5,825 bases of DNA from CAYPOY01 sp964412395 (GTDB lineage Bacteria; Chloroflexota; Anaerolineae; B4-G1). Shown here piece by piece: positions 4,669 through 5,825 of this stretch. The stretch covers positions 1 through 5,825 of the forward strand of contig CAYPOY010000330.1 in assembly GCA_964412395.1 (NCBI GenBank), read 5' to 3'. The position numbers were made by a program, and so were the translations under genes. Each line of letters opens with the position of its first letter. The first letter of the stretch is position 1. The notes under the pieces are model-generated. The model worked only from the letters and a program-made list of their open reading frames with translations. It was not told where the DNA came from and made no database searches.

Positions 4669-5043
4669 GAGGGAGGCGCACTTTACTTTGAGACGACTTG
4701 CTCTGGGCGACTACTCAGCGCAGGGCGGCGATGACCTTTCGGTACTCGTCCTCCGTGAACGCACGGAGGGTTTCGGTGCGGATGGCACCTGCCGAACCGA
4801 TGGTGAGGGCCAGCTTGGCTACTGTTTCATCGTCCGGCGCTTCAGCGACGACGACCATGTCGTACCGGCCCATCACAAGATAGAACTCTTTCAACTCGGC
4901 TCCGGCTGCCTGAAACGCCTTCTTGGCCACGTCGAGTCGGCCGGGGCTCTCCTTGACGTTCTCGATTCCTTTCTGCGTCCAGTTGAGCAGGATGATGTAA
5001 GTGGACATCTGTTACCTCCTTTTTTTATCCGTGCGCCTCCCTC
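4669..5043. repeat. 13-bp inverted repeat flanking the GYD gene
   Basis: GAGGGAGGCGCAC at 4669-4681 is repeated in inverted orientation, without mismatch, at 5031-5043. The arms lie 33 bases outside the gene's stop codon and 22 bases outside its start codon. The right arm is close to the ribosome binding site. This could mark the edges of a small mobile cassette, or be regulatory, or be chance in G+C-rich DNA. Confidence 0.55.
4715..5008 (-). CDS. GYD-domain protein
   Basis: A 97-residue protein matching the GYD family of small ferredoxin-like alpha/beta proteins along its whole length. It opens with MSTYIILLNWTQKGIENVKE, where the family has a first strand and 'T-x-x-G', and has 'ELKEFYLVMGRYDMVVVAEAPDD' at 38-60 with the naming G-x-Y-D motif at 47-50. 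It then has 'IGSAGAIRTETLRAFTEDEYRKVI' at the end. No signal peptide or membrane segment is visible, so it should be cytoplasmic. The biochemical role of the family is not established; the fold is shared with dimeric alpha/beta-barrel proteins. The start follows AAGGAGG with a 6-base spacer. It stands alone on its strand, with long gaps on each side and a 13-bp inverted repeat around it, so it is probably not part of the envelope operon downstream. Confidence 0.9.
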   Translation of the reverse strand: MSTYIILLNWTQKGIENVKESPGRLDVAKKAFQAAGAELKEFYLVMGRYDMVVVAEAPDDETVAKLALTIGSAGAIRTETLRAFTEDEYRKVIAALR

Positions 5044-5093
5044 AGCGCCCTGTTTTGCACCCGACATAGCCTCATGACCATAGCTTTCGGAAA

Positions 5094-5228
5094 CGGGCGA
5101 ATTCTGATTAACGTGTTCGGGGTTGCCGAAGTCGCCGAAGGCGATTTGCACGCAGCGCAGCGAGGTCGGCAACCCCGTGTTCACCGACCCGTAGGGCAAG
5201 CGACCAAAGGGAGCGCAGAGTTCGCCCG
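5094..5228. repeat. Nested palindromic intergenic element
   Basis: CGGGCGAA (5094-5101) pairs with TTCGCCCG (5221-5228). Inside, CGGGGTTGCCGA (5118-5129) pairs perfectly with 5166-5177, and this stem encloses a small hairpin TCGCC-GAA-GGCGA (5132-5144). The element takes up much of the 301-base gap between the GYD and DUF4760-like genes. Short reading frames cross it but have no ribosome binding site and look like translated repeat. It resembles non-autonomous mobile elements or intergenic repeat families; the rest of the gap (5229-5309) holds nothing I can name. Confidence 0.65.
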
Positions 5229-5309
5229 CCCCTCGAAATGGGAACACCCTACGCCAACATGGGTTTCAGTGCCCCACCAGGTCTTAAAAGAGTGTGAGGT
5301 GGTGCCCTA

Positions 5310-5681
5310 TCATCCCTTTTGGGCTTTCGCCATGGCTTCAAAGTTCTCGTATAGCCGGGGTTCCCTGATCTTCTTCCTCTGCCCAAGGGCAAAGCCCTTG
5401 ATCCTATCCCACACGAGGCCTACTGCCAGCCAGTCGAACAGCAGTTCCTCGTTGAACAGCCCATGCTTGTAGAGAGTGCCAAGGGTTTCGAACCAGCCAC
5501 AGATGTTAGAGACGTTGCGGAACTCCTCACTACCTGGAGGGTACTTCTCCACGAACTCTGCATAGTCGGGGACGAACTGCTCGCTCCACATCCAGTTCGT
5601 CGCTTCCGATAGTCCGGATGCAGCTCCCCACTGAGCAAGCTGAAGCATGAGAGTGGCATCCTGGTAAGTTGGTTTGGCCAT
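5310..5681 (-). CDS. DUF4760-like helical protein
   Basis: A 123-residue protein. The start is ATG 5681-5679, preceded by GAAAGGAG with an 8-base spacer; the open frame runs 43 codons further upstream, but that part lies in group II intron sequence and is not protein-like. The sequence is all helical by eye: TYQDATLMLQLAQWGAASGLSEATNWMW (5-32), then 'QFVPDYAEFVEKYPPGSEEFRNVSNICGWFETLGTLYKHGLFNEELLFDW', and a basic tail. The central W-F-E-T-L-G-x-L-x-x-x-G-L-x-x-E-L-x-F-D arrangement recalls DUF4760 proteins, whose function is unknown. There is no signal peptide; two partly hydrophobic helices may pack in the core. It lies directly after the intron's 3' end on the same strand, so intron transcription would run into it. 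Family assignment is moderately sure. Confidence 0.75.
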   Translation of the reverse strand: MAKPTYQDATLMLQLAQWGAASGLSEATNWMWSEQFVPDYAEFVEKYPPGSEEFRNVSNICGWFETLGTLYKHGLFNEELLFDWLAVGLVWDRIKGFALGQRKKIREPRLYENFEAMAKAQKG

Positions 5682-5689
5682 CTGTCTGA

Positions 5690-5697
5690 CTCCTTTC
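5690..5697 (-). promoter_or_regulatory. Ribosome binding site deciding the DUF4760-like start
   Basis: GAAAGGAG on the minus strand is 8 bases before ATG 5681-5679. It lies outside the intron, in the sequence that would be the downstream exon. Confidence 0.8.
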
Positions 5698-5744
5698 TTG
5701 TTTAGGTGAAAGTCCCTCTTCAAAAGGGGCGGGCGAATCGCGGC

Positions 5745-5825
5745 ATCGGGGTAGGACAGCCAGTTTCCCAGCTGCCCCCCCACGGATCCCGGCGTGCGGT
5801 TTTCCCGCACCGGGCTCTTCAGGTA
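5745..5825 (-). mobile_element. 3' end of a group II intron (domains V and VI), cut by the window edge
   Basis: Domain V is the 33-base hairpin 5785-5817, reading 5' to 3' on the minus strand. It starts GAGCCCGG with the catalytic AGC triad and closes with CCGGGATC. It has an upper 5-bp stem with a GAAAA loop and the hallmark two-base CG bulge on the 3' side; one G-A mismatch sits where many introns have G-U. Domain VI follows: seven G residues, then CAGCUGG-GAAA-CUGGCUG, then UCC, a bulged UA and CCCC. The bulged A (5752) is the expected lariat branch point, 8 bases from the 3' end, and the intron would end in GAU at 5745, fitting the AY rule. The reverse transcriptase and 5' domains would lie beyond 5825, so I cannot tell a full intron from a fragment. 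The likely exon begins at 5744. Confidence 0.85.

Larger units (their letters stand above)
5221..5737. repeat. 13-bp inverted repeat flanking the DUF4760-like gene
   Basis: TTCGCCCGCCCCT at 5221-5233 recurs exactly, inverted, at 5725-5737. The left copy is also the terminal arm of the palindrome at 5094-5228; the right copy begins 8 bases from the group II intron's 3' boundary. The eight bases TTCGCCCG thus occur three times in 650 bases, suggesting related repeat ends around this gene. Confidence 0.6.

Noticed and set aside
4891..5247. 118-codon minus-strand frame running through the 5094-5228 palindrome into the GYD gene
   Set aside because: It overlaps the GYD start in another frame, lacks a ribosome binding site and is largely a translation of repeat sequence.
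5274..5309. Possible terminator (CCACC/GGTGG) after the DUF4760-like gene
   Set aside because: The stem is only 5 bp with a long loop and there is no U-tract on the minus strand.
5682..5810. Upstream extension of the DUF4760-like gene by 43 codons
   Set aside because: The added codons fall in domains V and VI of the group II intron, and the strong ribosome binding site at 5690-5697 favours the shorter start.

Overview
The window is about 60% G+C (by eye), and every gene I can support lies on the minus strand, so transcription runs from high to low coordinates. Nearly every gene has a strong AGGAGG-type ribosome binding site. The families present (bactofilin-like beta-solenoid fused to membrane helices, LiaF/Toastrack proteins, a GIN-domain protein, DUF4342, GYD, DUF4760-like), the tandem heptamers and the large intergenic palindromes would suit a Chloroflexota bacterium such as an Anaerolineae relative. 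That placement is inference; no marker gene is present.

Reading in the direction of transcription from the right edge: the last 81 bases (5745-5825) are the 3' end of a group II intron, with recognisable domains V and VI. Its 3' splice boundary is 63 bases before the start of a DUF4760-like gene (5310-5681). A 300-base intergenic stretch follows, largely taken up by a nested palindromic element (5094-5228). Next comes a GYD-domain gene (4715-5008), then a gap with two very short reading frames of 23 and 31 codons, each with an excellent ribosome binding site.

The main block (294-4285) looks like a cell-envelope module. A secreted or membrane-anchored bactofilin-like beta-solenoid protein (2933-4285) is followed by a remarkable multi-branched palindrome (2763-2916), then a polytopic membrane protein with LiaI/LiaF-type helices (2246-2746). 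After these come a LiaF-type two-helix protein with an outer beta domain (1342-2148), a DUF4342 protein (1045-1302) and a GIN-domain (DUF2807) putative lipoprotein (294-1040). The last three are closely packed, and the GIN gene's ribosome binding site lies inside the end of the DUF4342 gene. Known links between LiaF transmembrane domains, DUF2807/DUF2154-type beta domains and phage-shock or antibiotic-response systems suggest membrane-stress sensing or envelope organisation. No PspA, PspC, sigma factor or two-component gene is visible here.

At the left edge a 48-codon reading frame (47-193) looks like the beginning of a Yip1-type membrane protein cut short by a stop. The most unusual content is outside the long genes: the intron end, two different nested palindromes, two heptamer repeat tracts, 13-bp inverted repeats around the two small genes at the right, and apparently decapitated or mini reading frames that kept strong translation signals.
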